A stretch of 64,000 nucleotides of DNA, from positions 1 to 64,000 of the forward strand of contig NZ_PYMH01000005.1 of NCBI RefSeq assembly GCF_003025555.1, read 5' to 3'. Positions within the stretch are counted from its first letter, which is position 1; each line of letters starts with the position of its first letter. Positions 1 through 8,404 of this stretch are shown piece after piece. The stretch comes from Photobacterium lutimaris (lineage in GTDB: Bacteria > Pseudomonadota > Gammaproteobacteria > Enterobacterales > Vibrionaceae). Under the pieces are notes generated by a model. It did not search any database, was not told the origin of the DNA, and saw nothing but the letters and a program-made list of their open reading frames with translations. The position numbers and the translations under genes are program-made.

Positions 1-823
1 TGAGGTACTTGTCTCCTTTTTTGGTTATTCGGCCAAGTCTGGGTTTACCACCGGTTGAATATTGTGACGGTACCAACCCGAGCCAAGCGGCAAAGTCTCG
101 GCCTTTATCAAATTGTTCGCCTTTACCAATACTGGCGATAACGGCAGTGGCGGTAATTGGGCCGATACCTGCAACTTTCATTATTTTCTGTGCATTATGG
201 CTACGAGAAACGAGCATATTGAAGCAGTGTTCTTGGTCGGCAATACGTTGGTTTATACTCAGCAAGTGCTCGTAACTGTCGGAGATAATAGCTCTGGCTA
301 AATCGGGCAGCTGGTTTTTTCCATCTTCAAGTGCTTCAGGGATGGCTGTTTGTAAGGCATGTCGGCCTTTGGGTGCGATGATGCCAAATTCTGCCAGCAT
401 GGCTCGCATTTGATTAAGCAGCGCAGTGCGCTCGTGAACCCAGTTATCACGTGCCCGGTGGAGGAAAAGGATGGCTTGTTGCTCTGGCGATTTGATCTTA
501 ACGAAGCGCGTTGAAGGGCGGGTGACAGCCACACAAATAGCCACAGCATCGTTGAGATCGTTCTTGGCACCCGTCCTGAAAGGTGCCACATATTTCGATG
601 CCATTATCTTGGGAGTATGGCCGAGTTTTGCCAGTTCTCGAGCCCAGAAATGGGAAGCTCCGCAGGCTTCCATCCCGACAATCGCAGGTGGAATGTTGGC
701 AAACATAACAAGGACTTTTGAGCGAGTTATTGTTTTATGGATCAGTATCTTGCCATGGTGATCTTCACCGTGGATACTGAACGAATGTTTGGCTAAATCA
801 ATGCCATAAATTGATTGTGACAT
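1..823 (-). CDS. IS110-family transposase, 3' part cut by window edge
   Basis: This is the transposase of an IS110-type insertion sequence, an enzyme with a RuvC-like DEDD domain that moves the element without ordinary terminal inverted repeats. Reading from the ATG at 823, 274 codons are open to the window edge. The N-terminal domain shows YGIDLAKHSF (Asp9), GMEACG (Glu51) and KNDLNDA (Asp88 and Asp91), the acidic residues of the family. The C-terminal part has the VAGIGPITATAVIASIG helix-hairpin-helix region, followed by AAWLGLVPSQYSTGGK, typical of the Transposase_20 domain. The catalytic serine region and stop lie outside the window. Only about 90 bases separate the start from the next gene, so the non-coding end that could encode a bridge RNA is probably on the missing 3' side, as in the IS1111 subgroup; this is an inference. 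The family call is firm; the subgroup is not. Confidence 0.92.
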   Translation of the reverse strand, partial: MSQSIYGIDLAKHSFSIHGEDHHGKILIHKTITRSKVLVMFANIPPAIVGMEACGASHFWARELAKLGHTPKIMASKYVAPFRTGAKNDLNDAVAICVAVTRPSTRFVKIKSPEQQAILFLHRARDNWVHERTALLNQMRAMLAEFGIIAPKGRHALQTAIPEALEDGKNQLPDLARAIISDSYEHLLSINQRIADQEHCFNMLVSRSHNAQKIMKVAGIGPITATAVIASIGKGEQFDKGRDFAAWLGLVPSQYSTGGKPRLGRITKKGDKYL

Positions 824-915
824 GGTGGCCTCCAAGAACTGTAGTCAGACTTACCAAGTGTGGCAGAGCCTGATGAGGGGGAGTCCATGTCATTCGTTAT
901 GTTTTTTGAGGATCT

Positions 916-1350
916 ATGACTAAAGAAGAAGTCACACTTTATGCAGCTATAGTTGCTGCTTGTACGTCAATAGTGTCTCTTGTATTTAACTCAAAGCTTA
1001 CGATATTAAGAGAGAAGAGGATGTTGCTATGGTCTAAGGAGTTAGACCGTATAAATGAGTTAGAAGAGAAGGCAGGGTTAGCTGTAGAAATAGTTCTAAA
1101 CTATTCATCACCATCTATTTTAAAGAGCGACTACCCTCCGGTTCAACAGGATCTGAAATATATCGCAGGCAGGTTTGCTCGTTATCCAGAACTTTCATCA
1201 ACAATTAGGGATTTACGCCAATATTGTGATATCACTTATGGCGATAAAATTGATCGTCAGGATTTTCAAGAGTCAGCAGAAAAAGTTTCACATTATTACT
1301 CTTCACTAATTGAAGAGTGCGATAAAATAACGAAGCGAGACAAAACGTAA
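916..1350 (+). CDS. Hypothetical protein with one N-terminal membrane segment
   Basis: I do not recognise this 144-residue protein. Residues 7-25 form one hydrophobic segment (AAIVAACTSIVSLVF), followed by a basic stretch and then a charged, mostly helical cytoplasmic-looking domain. That layout suggests an inner-membrane-anchored protein with a soluble tail. A GAGG Shine-Dalgarno sequence lies just upstream of the ATG. The gene sits beside the IS110 element and is AT-rich with many rare codons, which fits accessory DNA. A bidirectional hairpin terminator follows at 1480. No catalytic motif was seen, so no function is proposed. Confidence 0.6.
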   Translation: MTKEEVTLYAAIVAACTSIVSLVFNSKLTILREKRMLLWSKELDRINELEEKAGLAVEIVLNYSSPSILKSDYPPVQQDLKYIAGRFARYPELSSTIRDLRQYCDITYGDKIDRQDFQESAEKVSHYYSSLIEECDKITKRDKT

Positions 1351-1479
1351 CATTTTTTTAAATTTAAGTGTAATTCGCAACTCGACCTACCCCGTCTAGT
1401 AATACGGGGTGAAACTCTACAGTGCTAGATAAACGTTCTTGGCATCTAGAAGTAGCACGTTTACTTTTGTTGATAATTA

Positions 1480-1506
1480 AAAAAGCCTAATTCTTTAGGC
1501 TTTTTA
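1480..1506. terminator. Bidirectional intrinsic terminator
   Basis: The inverted repeat AAAAAGCCTAA / TTAGGCTTTTT with a short TTC loop lies between two convergent genes. Both strands end the stem with a T-run. Confidence 0.8.
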
Positions 1507-1532
1507 TAAATACTGTGATCCGAACTGTTTAG

Positions 1533-1859
1533 CTAGTCTCGTAGCCAGCGGCATAAGCCGTAAGCAATACCGCCAACGATAGCTACCGGGGCTGCTGCGG
1601 TGATAACCGCTCCAGCTGCCATACCACCACCGACTGCGCTACCAATAGTTGCCATTCCTGATGCTATTGCAGCACCACCTGCCGTTCCAGCTGTTCCTGC
1701 TGTAGCTGCTAATGCTGCTCCAGTAGTACCAGCAGTCGCTGACATAATTGTCGCAGCTGAGCCACCAACAACAGCTGACGCCGTCGTTGCTGCGGTTGCA
1801 CCTGTAGCAATAACAGTAGCCCCACCAACAATTGTTGAGTCTTTCATTTTCTCAGCCAT
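1533..1859 (-). CDS. Small Ala/Gly-rich glycine-zipper-like membrane protein
   Basis: This 108-residue protein is dominated by Ala, Gly, Thr, Val and Ile in repeating patterns such as GGAAIASGM and GGGMAAGAV. It resembles proteins that pack as glycine-zipper transmembrane hairpins, a feature of some channel or pore-forming peptides and of bacteriocin-like products. The start at 1859 (MAEKMKDS) is chosen because AAAGGAG lies at the right distance; an in-frame ATG six codons upstream lacks such a site. The C-terminus is short and basic (CRWLRD). There is no typical signal peptide and no neighbouring immunity or export gene that I recognise. Function is unknown; a membrane-active peptide is only one possibility. 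Confidence 0.55.
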   Translation of the reverse strand: MAEKMKDSTIVGGATVIATGATAATTASAVVGGSAATIMSATAGTTGAALAATAGTAGTAGGAAIASGMATIGSAVGGGMAAGAVITAAAPVAIVGGIAYGLCRWLRD

Positions 1860-1953
1860 AATTACTCCTTTGTACAAGCTGAATCAATGAGTTACATAGT
1901 ATCAAACATATCAATAACTCATCAATTCATATATCAGCACTTAATGATTCTAG

Positions 1954-2203
1954 CTACTTCAAAAATTGCACATAGGGATTTTCTGTCCTGCTCTGCTCCA
2001 TTTCTATCAAAGCATTCCCCGTAACAACCCTATCTGGGGTTAACGTCCATCCGTTCGGCGTCACCAACTCTCCTTATTTGATTTGCCAGCCTCTCCCATC
2101 GTCATTAATCGCAGCAAGATCTCGACGCAAATAGCGCTTTCTTAATAAGCGGCTTTTTCCTTCTTCATTGCTACATTTAATGTGCTGTGTACTGAAAATA
2201 GGA
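1954..2203 (-). pseudogene. Decayed coding remnant(s) on the minus strand
   Basis: The minus strand reads as protein-like sequence in one frame, including KSRLLRKRYLRRDLAAINDD and DGRGWQIK, then an in-frame TAA, and continues in the same frame with TPNGWTLTPDRVVTGNALIE and ENPYVQFLK before TAG at 1954. The 5' end is missing, because the frame closes shortly upstream. It is either the C-terminal end of a broken gene with an internal stop, or one truncated gene followed by a tiny gene that starts at a GTG behind AAGGAG. I cannot name the family. The location between small accessory genes and an IS element fits gene decay. Confidence 0.4.
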
Positions 2204-2211
2204 GAGTTTGA

Positions 2212-2655
2212 ATGAAGACCATTCTATCTATAAGCCTGATTTTTCTTTGTTTGTCCCCGTTTGCTTTTGGCGCAGATCAATCTCAAGCCGCGAGCGAGAT
2301 TGTTCAGAATGCCAAAACAGAATGTGCGAGTTTTGAGGATGGTGAATTCAACGCGACTGAGCAGGCTATCTCATTGCATGACTTGACCGGTGATGGCCAA
2401 CCAGAAGAAATCGTGGATGCCTCACAGTTCTCCTGCTCAACGTCGGCTTCCATGTGGGGTGGCTCTGGGGGCACATTCTTATGGGTCGTCGTTGATGGTA
2501 AACCCTATGAATTTCTCGCCAACAAATGGAAAACTGTCGATTTTGATGGGCAGTCTGTGCTCTTACTTGCGGTACATTCTTCTGAATGTAGCGATACCGT
2601 GGGCCCCTGCTATCGGGCGCTCGTTTGGCGCGATGGTTTCAGGACGACACGCTGA
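2212..2655 (+). CDS. Secreted/periplasmic protein of unknown function
   Basis: The 147-residue product begins with a clear signal peptide (MKTILSISLIFLCLSPFAFG, cleavage expected after AFG-A). The mature part has a DLTGDGQPEEIVDASQF segment, similar in style to repeats in periplasmic proteins that read as beta structure with acidic Ca-binding-like loops. It also has several cysteines (CASF, FSCST, SSECSD, GPCYR) that could form disulfides. TAGGAG precedes the ATG. The C-terminus (RDGFRTTR) looks abrupt, and the next frame stays open across the stop, so a recent frameshift near 2645 is possible but not proven. No enzyme motif was seen. Confidence 0.6.
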   Translation: MKTILSISLIFLCLSPFAFGADQSQAASEIVQNAKTECASFEDGEFNATEQAISLHDLTGDGQPEEIVDASQFSCSTSASMWGGSGGTFLWVVVDGKPYEFLANKWKTVDFDGQSVLLLAVHSSECSDTVGPCYRALVWRDGFRTTR

Positions 2656-2777
2656 GTTTCTAGGGAATTTAATGGGGCTGTATATCAGCGACGAAAATGA
2701 GCCACCAGCATTCTTTACTTGCAATGACATGCCTGTTACGGATATGTTAAACGACATACAACAAGGGAGTGTTTTTT

Positions 2778-3221
2778 ATGAAAGAAATAAAGATCGTTGC
2801 GTTAGCAAGTATTTTGGTATTTATGTCCCCTCTTACATTCGCTGAAAAGCCAGAGTGGGCCGGTAAAGGTAAGCCAAACCTCTCAGAAATAAAGAATATT
2901 GATGATTTTCAGAAAGCCGAGCGTGATATAGAAAATCGTGAAGATGAACTTGAAGAGCTGATCGAAGAAAAGAAGAAAAAATCGAAGAATGTAAAAAACA
3001 AAAAAGACAAACAAAAGCTTACACGTGAGCTTGAAGAGCTAAAGACCGAACAAAATGAAATTGATGAACTAAAAGAAAAGCTAAACAGCAAAAAGTCTGG
3101 TTTTGAAAAACAAAGAGAAAAGAAAGTTGCTCAGGTACAAAATGAGCAGGGTAAAGGATCAGAAAAAGGTCAGGAAAAAAGAGAAGAAAACAGCAAAAAA
3201 TGGTGGAAGTTTTGGGAATAG
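2778..3221 (+). CDS. Secreted Lys/Glu-rich coiled-coil protein
   Basis: The product has 147 residues from the ATG at 2778, chosen over an in-frame GTG nine bases upstream because GGGAG at 2765 spaces correctly to it. Residues 1-22 are a signal peptide (MKEIKIVALASILVFMSPLTFA, then EKPEW). The rest is almost entirely charged: alternating Lys and Glu with heptad-like spacing from about residue 40 to 135 indicates a long coiled coil or single alpha helix. It ends in an aromatic tail, KKWWKFWE. It lies about 120 bases after another secreted protein gene and may be co-transcribed with it. The function is unknown. Confidence 0.6.
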   Translation: MKEIKIVALASILVFMSPLTFAEKPEWAGKGKPNLSEIKNIDDFQKAERDIENREDELEELIEEKKKKSKNVKNKKDKQKLTRELEELKTEQNEIDELKEKLNSKKSGFEKQREKKVAQVQNEQGKGSEKGQEKREENSKKWWKFWE

Positions 3222-3387
3222 ACACCACAAACTAACCTTTTTACAAATAGACACTTTCAGAGCAACCAGCCTCACAAACCATTCGCTCTGAAAGTGCCTA
3301 ATATTTCATTTTCCCTACACGCAACTTTCCCCCTCTATCCCCCCTTGCTTTGCTAAGTTATGATTTCCTTTTTTCAAGGGACATTTG

Positions 3388-3903
3388 ATGAAGCACTTAC
3401 ACTTGGTGATTTTTGCACTGTTTCTATACTTGGGTTGGTACTGGCCTGATATCGACAAGCACCTGATGTCCCTGCTCCATCACCGCTCAGTTGTTACTCA
3501 CAGCGTACTGTTGCCATTGCTCGTGATGGTGTTAGTGCGCTCAAACTATGCCAAACCCATTGCTGCGGGGCTGAGTGCAGGGATCAGCATCCACTTGGCG
3601 GCGGATGCTCTGTCACCGATGAGCGGGTATTTCCAGATCTACCTGCCTGCCCCGTTCAAGGCATCGATTGGTGCAACGGAATCATTCGTGTGGCTGGGAT
3701 TAAATGCGATTGCGGGCTATTTTCTGGCGTTGAGGCTTCTTAAAGCACACAGCAAGACCATCCCCTTTATCTACCTGCTGGCGGCGGCTGGGTATGGAAT
3801 TTATGTAAAGGATGATGTGCGACCATGGCTGGTTTGTTTTGCTATTTTCCTTATCCCTTTTATGCTCGATAAAGCCAAAAATAAAATCAGGCGAGCGGCT
3901 TAA
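3388..3903 (+). CDS. YdjM/DUF457-type membrane-bound putative metal-dependent hydrolase
   Basis: This 171-residue protein has several membrane segments and the motif HHRSVVTHSVLLP near residue 31. That is the signature of the YdjM/DUF457 family of LexA-regulated or cell-envelope-associated putative metal-dependent hydrolases. Further conserved-looking features are DIDKH near the N-terminus and IHLAADALSP in the middle, which would supply metal ligands His and Asp. The start at 3388 is preferred over the adjacent TTG because AAGGGA sits upstream at good spacing. The protein should be in the inner membrane. The biochemical substrate of this family is not established. Confidence 0.65.
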   Translation: MKHLHLVIFALFLYLGWYWPDIDKHLMSLLHHRSVVTHSVLLPLLVMVLVRSNYAKPIAAGLSAGISIHLAADALSPMSGYFQIYLPAPFKASIGATESFVWLGLNAIAGYFLALRLLKAHSKTIPFIYLLAAAGYGIYVKDDVRPWLVCFAIFLIPFMLDKAKNKIRRAA

Positions 3904-3921
3904 AAAGGGGGACAACGGCCC

Positions 3922-4590
3922 TCATGATGAGGCCATGACTTTAATACCAAATACGGTAAAGAGTCCACCGGTAACATAGTCCATCACACCGGAAATACGT
4001 GCATAAACACTTTTCGCAGATTGGTGTGAGAACGCCATGGCGAGAAATAAATGCCAGCACAGCGTGATTGACGACATGGTTAGCATGATGGCTAGGATCA
4101 TCGTTGTATTCATCGCTCCGGGCTCACTTCCAGGCAAAGTCCCAGGCATGCTCCCAGGCATGGCAACGCTGAATAAACTGACTACGAAGAAACCGGTTTT
4201 CGGGTTGAGGATACTGGTAATAAAGGCTGAGATGAACACCTTTCTGTTCGATGGTGATAGGATTTGTTGGCCTTGTGGTAACTCACCTAACCTTTTTGTT
4301 TTGCGGGTTTGGTAAATCTGGCGAAGGCCCAAATACAATAAGTAGCTACCACCCACGACTTTCATCACGCTAAATAATTGAGGGAAAGTCGACAGCAAGA
4401 TAACTAAGCCAGAACCGCCCAAAAAGGCCCACAGCAATATTGCCGTACTGACCCCAAAGGCGGAAAACATCGCGAGTTTACGACTGTATTGCAGTGCGGT
4501 ATTAATGGTTAACAGTACATTAGCCCCAGGCGTTGCTACAGCGAGTATCCAAATCAACGCCACATGAACAAGAACCAGTAGAACTTCCAT
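3922..4590 (-). CDS. LysE/RhtB-family amino-acid exporter
   Basis: The 222-residue protein has the usual six-helix layout of LysE/RhtB exporters, including the N-terminal PGANVLLTINTALQYSRK region and GGSYLLYLGLRQI at the end of helix 3. These inner-membrane carriers export amino acids or homoserine lactone-like compounds by proton exchange. An odd feature is the loop after about residue 145, MPGSMPGTLPGSEPGAM, a Pro-Gly repeat encoded by near-identical CCAGGC-containing units, which I do not expect in typical members. The gene is monocistronic and converges with the hydrolase-like gene. The substrate cannot be predicted. Confidence 0.85.
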   Translation of the reverse strand: MEVLLVLVHVALIWILAVATPGANVLLTINTALQYSRKLAMFSAFGVSTAILLWAFLGGSGLVILLSTFPQLFSVMKVVGGSYLLYLGLRQIYQTRKTKRLGELPQGQQILSPSNRKVFISAFITSILNPKTGFFVVSLFSVAMPGSMPGTLPGSEPGAMNTTMILAIMLTMSSITLCWHLFLAMAFSHQSAKSVYARISGVMDYVTGGLFTVFGIKVMASS

Positions 4591-4771
4591 TACCCACTAT
4601 CCCTATAAAGTCAGGCAAGAGCCAAATATTCTGTCAGTATCTATGGCCCAAAGAATAAAGCAAGATATTGATCTACAAAGCCGTAGTCCGATCATCAATC
4701 ATGATGACTATTGCCTAATTTCCGCCTTCGATTATTAGTATGTAAGAAGCAAATTTTATTTTGTGAGAGGC

Positions 4772-4808
4772 AAAAAAACGCTGAAGGGACGTTATCCTCA
4801 CCAGCGTT
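4772..4808 (-). terminator. Intrinsic terminator downstream of the tryptophan permease
   Basis: On the minus strand the arms AACGCTG and CAGCGTT enclose an 18-base loop and are followed directly by TTTTTT. This ends the tna operon. Confidence 0.8.
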
Positions 4809-4896
4809 CTTAAATTTTTCGGCTGTTTGTGGGCTGATCTTCTGGTATACCACAGGCGGCATATATTGCTCGGCCACACGGTGCAATTGAAATTGG

Positions 4897-6150
4897 CTAG
4901 CCTGTAAATGCGGGGAGTATGCCTAGCATCGACATGAAGTGGAACACTGCCGTTAACACACCAAAGCCCATCACCAGCATTATCATGGCTTTGCCACCTG
5001 GCGCTTTAAACCCGTCATTGCCATTCTCTAGTGAGCGTGACTTTCTCACCAGCAGAGCTGGAATAATACATGTCCAAACTGTTGCAGCGGCACCGGCATA
5101 ACCAATGGCAATAACAAAGCCAAAAGGAAACAGCAGCGACATGATCAGAGGTGGCAAGAAAGTCACCAACCAGGTTTTTGCACGGCCTTGTTTAGTATCT
5201 TCGAACTTGAACAGATCGGCCAAATAGTCAAATACCCCAAGCCCGACACCAATAAAGGAAGACAGAATTGCCGCCATTGAGAAAATATTGATCGCATTGG
5301 CTACTTTTTCAGACTCAATCACTGAGCCTAATGCGGTCAGCAATGCATCCACGTTACCGCCTTGCTCAATCACAGGACCAAATTGACTTCTCGGCAAGCT
5401 CCCGTAAATACTGAACAACCATAGGGTATACAGGCTTAATGCGATTACAGTGCCGCCTAATATCGCATTTTTCGCCTTTCTCTCTTCGCCATAATATGCG
5501 CGCATTGAAGCCACTGAATGGTGATAGCCGAACGATGTTAATGCAACAGGCAACATTGCCATGGAATAAGGTGCGTAAATCGTTTGTTCATTAATCGTGT
5601 CAAACAATATGGACATATCGATATTGACAGCTAACCCTGACACACCAAATACAAAGCTTAAGACCATAAATGTGATGAGAACAACGGAGATCCGGTCGAC
5701 AGCCCGAGTTGAATGCCAAACAAAGGCAGAGAACACTAACACAAATAATATCGAGGCAATTTTGCTATCGAAACCCAAAATATCTTGAAGAATAAGACCG
5801 GAAGATGTGATGTAGGCATACAATAAAATACCACCGACAAAGTACACCGTCAGGTTATTGAACATGTTGACCTTATCGCCAAGCATGTCCTTGGTTACCG
5901 TATTAAAAGAAACCTTTAAGTCATAATGTTTAAATGCCTCCAGTAGCATCCAACCCGAAACGGTCATTACGACCATGGTTAATGTAATAGCGAGAACTGA
6001 CCAAATTGTCCATGCACCTGCTCCCGCACTCGGGAGCCCTAGCATTCCTGCACCAACGCAGACACTGGCAATAATGCATGCACCCCCGATTAATGACGGA
6101 TTATTTTCCTTAACACTGTCGCGTGCTTGTAATGACAAACTCTTATCCAT
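4897..6150 (-). CDS. tnaB: Aromatic amino-acid (tryptophan) permease, TnaB/Mtr type
   Basis: This 417-residue inner-membrane carrier belongs to the hydroxy/aromatic amino acid permease (HAAAP) family. It shows GGACIIASVCVGAGMLGLPSAGAG in helix 1 and about eleven hydrophobic helices. Its place directly after tryptophanase, on the same strand and 109 bases downstream, indicates that it brings in tryptophan for degradation, as TnaB does in Escherichia coli. A hairpin terminator lies between tnaA and this gene, so its expression is probably lower than that of tnaA. The family is certain. Tryptophan as the substrate is inferred from context; tyrosine-type permeases are close relatives. Confidence 0.88.
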   Translation of the reverse strand: MDKSLSLQARDSVKENNPSLIGGACIIASVCVGAGMLGLPSAGAGAWTIWSVLAITLTMVVMTVSGWMLLEAFKHYDLKVSFNTVTKDMLGDKVNMFNNLTVYFVGGILLYAYITSSGLILQDILGFDSKIASILFVLVFSAFVWHSTRAVDRISVVLITFMVLSFVFGVSGLAVNIDMSILFDTINEQTIYAPYSMAMLPVALTSFGYHHSVASMRAYYGEERKAKNAILGGTVIALSLYTLWLFSIYGSLPRSQFGPVIEQGGNVDALLTALGSVIESEKVANAINIFSMAAILSSFIGVGLGVFDYLADLFKFEDTKQGRAKTWLVTFLPPLIMSLLFPFGFVIAIGYAGAAATVWTCIIPALLVRKSRSLENGNDGFKAPGGKAMIMLVMGFGVLTAVFHFMSMLGILPAFTG

Positions 6151-6221
6151 AATTCTGTCACTCTTATAATTTCACGTTATTAAAATAATGAACTTAAACT
6201 GTATTTTTATTTATATTTAAG

Positions 6222-6250
6222 AAAAAAGCGCAACCCCGAAGGATTGCGCT
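6222..6250 (-). terminator. Hairpin terminator between tnaA and tnaB
   Basis: On the minus strand the stem GCGCAA(T/C)CC, loop CGAA-like, and TTGCGC are followed by TTTTTTC. It lies just after the tnaA stop, inside the operon, and should lower read-through into the permease. Confidence 0.75.
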
Positions 6251-6259
6251 CTATTGTTA

Positions 6260-7729
6260 TTAAGCTTCTTCTAAGACTTTCATTTCCTTCTTCGGCGCTT
6301 CCTGTCTCACAGGCTCAACCTCTTTGAGTCGGGCTGTAAAGTGACGGAGAACCGGTGGCTCGTAAGTAAAGTCGAGGCCTTTCACATTCGCTGCATTTTC
6401 CTTCACTTTCTGGAATGCCTCGATAACGAAGTCCATGTGTGTTTGAGTATAAGTCGCACGCGGGATAGTCAGGCGAAGCAGCTCAGCCGGACATGGGTGC
6501 TGTTTGCCTGTGGCCGGATCACGACCGAGCAACAGCGAGCCGATTTCAACAGCACGGATACCTGCTACTTTATAAAGCTCGCAAGCCAGTGCATGGGCCG
6601 GGAATTGATCAGCTGGGATGTGCGGCAGCAACTTGCCAGCGTCAACAAATGCCGCGTGGCCGCCAGCTTGCTGACAAACAACACCGATCGCCTCCAGACC
6701 ATCGACAAGGTATTGAACTTGACCGATGCGGTATGCCAACCACTCTTGACGCATACCGTCATAGAGGCCAACGGCAAGACGCTCCATCGCACCGCCTTCC
6801 AAGCCGCCGTAAGTTGGGAAGCCTTCCTGAACCACACACAGAGTACGGCATTCGGTGTACGCATCCATCATGGACTCATCTTTAAAACACAGCAGACCGC
6901 CCATCTGAACCATGGCATCTTTCTTGGCAGACATTGCCAAGCCATCGGCATACTTATAAGACTCGCGAGTGATCTCTTCGATAGTCCAATCCTGATAACC
7001 CGGCTCACGCTGCTGAATAAAGTAGGCGTTCTCAGCATAGCGTGCGGAGTCCATGATCACCGGGATGTCGTATTTCTGCGCGATGTCATACACTGCTTTC
7101 AGGTTAGCAATAGAAACCGGCTGGCCACCCGCAGAGTTACAAGTAATGGTGCTGACGATGTACGGGACATTTGCCGGACCCGCTTCAAGGATCGCCTCTT
7201 CCAGCTTAACCAAGTCAAAGTTACCTTTGAAGTCGGCATTGACTGCAGTATCAAACGCTTCTTTTGTGTACACGTTTTTCGCTACGCAGCAGTTCACCTG
7301 CGTGTGACCCTGTGTGGTATCAAAGAAGTAGTTAGACAGGGCAACCATCTTACTGCGGTCCAGTCCCTTCTCTTTTTCACGTTTTTTAATTAGAACTGGA
7401 ATGTAAATTTGCTCGGCACCACGGCCCTGGTGAGTCGGGATCGTCAACTCATAACCAAAAATATCTTTTACCGCATTTGAAAGCGCATAGTAGCTACGAC
7501 TGCCGCTGTATGCTTCATCACCACGAAGCATTGCTGCCTGCATGTCCTGGGTAATAGCACCTGTACCACTGTCAGTCAGCAGATCAATAAAGACATCTTC
7601 ACTATCTAGCAGGAATGGGTTCATCCCCGCTTTTAAAATCGCTTGTTCACGGTATTCACGAGTCGTACGTTTTACAGGTTCAATTACACGGATACGGAAC
7701 GGCTCTGGTAGATGTTTAAAGTTTTCCAT
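6260..7729 (-). CDS. tnaA: Tryptophanase
   Basis: The enzyme cleaves L-tryptophan to indole, pyruvate and ammonia with pyridoxal phosphate in the cytoplasm. The 489-residue sequence matches tryptophanase along its length, including [33 protein letters not shown] and the cofactor lysine in [14 protein letters not shown], where Lys270 sits at the same number as in the E. coli enzyme. The C-terminus runs about 18 residues beyond E. coli TnaA (471 residues) with a Lys/Glu/Pro-rich tail. A TnaC leader peptide lies 203 bases upstream, so expression should rise with free tryptophan by ribosome stalling and Rho antitermination. Indole made here can also act as a signal. Confidence 0.97.
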   Translation of the reverse strand: MENFKHLPEPFRIRVIEPVKRTTREYREQAILKAGMNPFLLDSEDVFIDLLTDSGTGAITQDMQAAMLRGDEAYSGSRSYYALSNAVKDIFGYELTIPTHQGRGAEQIYIPVLIKKREKEKGLDRSKMVALSNYFFDTTQGHTQVNCCVAKNVYTKEAFDTAVNADFKGNFDLVKLEEAILEAGPANVPYIVSTITCNSAGGQPVSIANLKAVYDIAQKYDIPVIMDSARYAENAYFIQQREPGYQDWTIEEITRESYKYADGLAMSAKKDAMVQMGGLLCFKDESMMDAYTECRTLCVVQEGFPTYGGLEGGAMERLAVGLYDGMRQEWLAYRIGQVQYLVDGLEAIGVVCQQAGGHAAFVDAGKLLPHIPADQFPAHALACELYKVAGIRAVEIGSLLLGRDPATGKQHPCPAELLRLTIPRATYTQTHMDFVIEAFQKVKENAANVKGLDFTYEPPVLRHFTARLKEVEPVRQEAPKKEMKVLEEA

Positions 7730-7932
7730 AATAATGCCTTTATTTTCACTTGGTACTTAATAGCACCATAAAATAGTGATCTGTTTGTATAAATAGGTAT
7801 CAACTAATAACATTTCTCAGCTTACATCTATCTAATTAGATTTATGGCCGAGTAAAGTCACGCTAAATTAATAACGGAATATCGAAAGTATTAGTTCAAT
7901 TTAAAATGTAGGAGTGTAACTACTCCTAATAT

Positions 7933-8031
7933 TCACCTTAAAGGGAAAAAGTCAGATAGCTTATCGTCTTCATTGTACCACTGCATGACCAACGGCAACG
8001 GCAACAATGGACTTGCCCATTGAACGCACAT
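7933..8031 (-). CDS. tnaC: TnaC tryptophanase leader peptide
   Basis: This 32-codon gene sits 203 bases ahead of tnaA, close to the 220-base spacer of E. coli. It holds the residues needed for tryptophan-dependent ribosome stalling: Trp18, Asp22 and Pro30 reproduce the exact spacing of E. coli TnaC Trp12, Asp16 and Pro24 (Trp, +4 Asp, +12 Pro), within QWYNEDDKLSDFFP. Unlike E. coli, where the critical proline is the last residue, two residues (Leu-Arg) follow before the TGA. The ATG is preceded by GAGGTGAAG. A possible promoter lies upstream with -10 TATACT near 8121-8126. The call rests on the residue pattern and position. Confidence 0.88.
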   Translation of the reverse strand: MCVQWASPLLPLPLVMQWYNEDDKLSDFFPLR

Positions 8032-8404
8032 CTTCACCTCACATTCTCACATGAAAATCAAAATTAAGATATTTAGTCGAGATTCAAGGTTAAGAGTGTT
8101 AATACACCTTTGCTTTCGCAAGTATAACCCTTGAAAAATCAACAATTAATTTAAATATTTTGAGTATTTTTAAGGTGGCGCAAGAATACGCTTCTAACGT
8201 TTATTCTGAAGACAGGTGAAAGGAAAGTTTGTGATCTAAATTATACCAGGCTAATAGCGCTAGCACCGGAGTAGATTGCAATTTGAGGTACACGCTCATC
8301 TAATGTTCCTATAAGAAAAAGCAATGATATTACTATCCTATAGTTATTCTTATTAAGATATACTTATTTACGATAAATGTGACCGATACAAACAATTTTA
8401 TTGC
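8032..8404. other. AT-rich intergenic region upstream of tnaC
   Basis: No gene was found here. A plausible tna promoter reads on the minus strand as TTAATT, a 17-base spacer, then TATACT at 8126-8121. A CRP-like half site (TGTGA at 8231-8235, poor second half) lies too far upstream to be convincing. Confidence 0.4.

Noticed and set aside
2909..3228. Ser/Phe-rich minus-strand frames opposite the coiled-coil gene
   Set aside because: These are antisense shadows of a Lys/Glu-rich coding sequence.
4695..4886. 63-codon frame on the minus strand after the tryptophan permease
   Set aside because: It overlaps the operon's terminator hairpin, has no ribosome site and no protein-like pattern.
6341..7393. 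350-codon plus-strand frame opposite tnaA
   Set aside because: tnaA is certain on the minus strand; the opposite frame has no family features.
8228..8246. CRP-like half site upstream of tnaC
   Set aside because: Only one half matches, and its distance from the candidate promoter is unlike known tna CRP sites.
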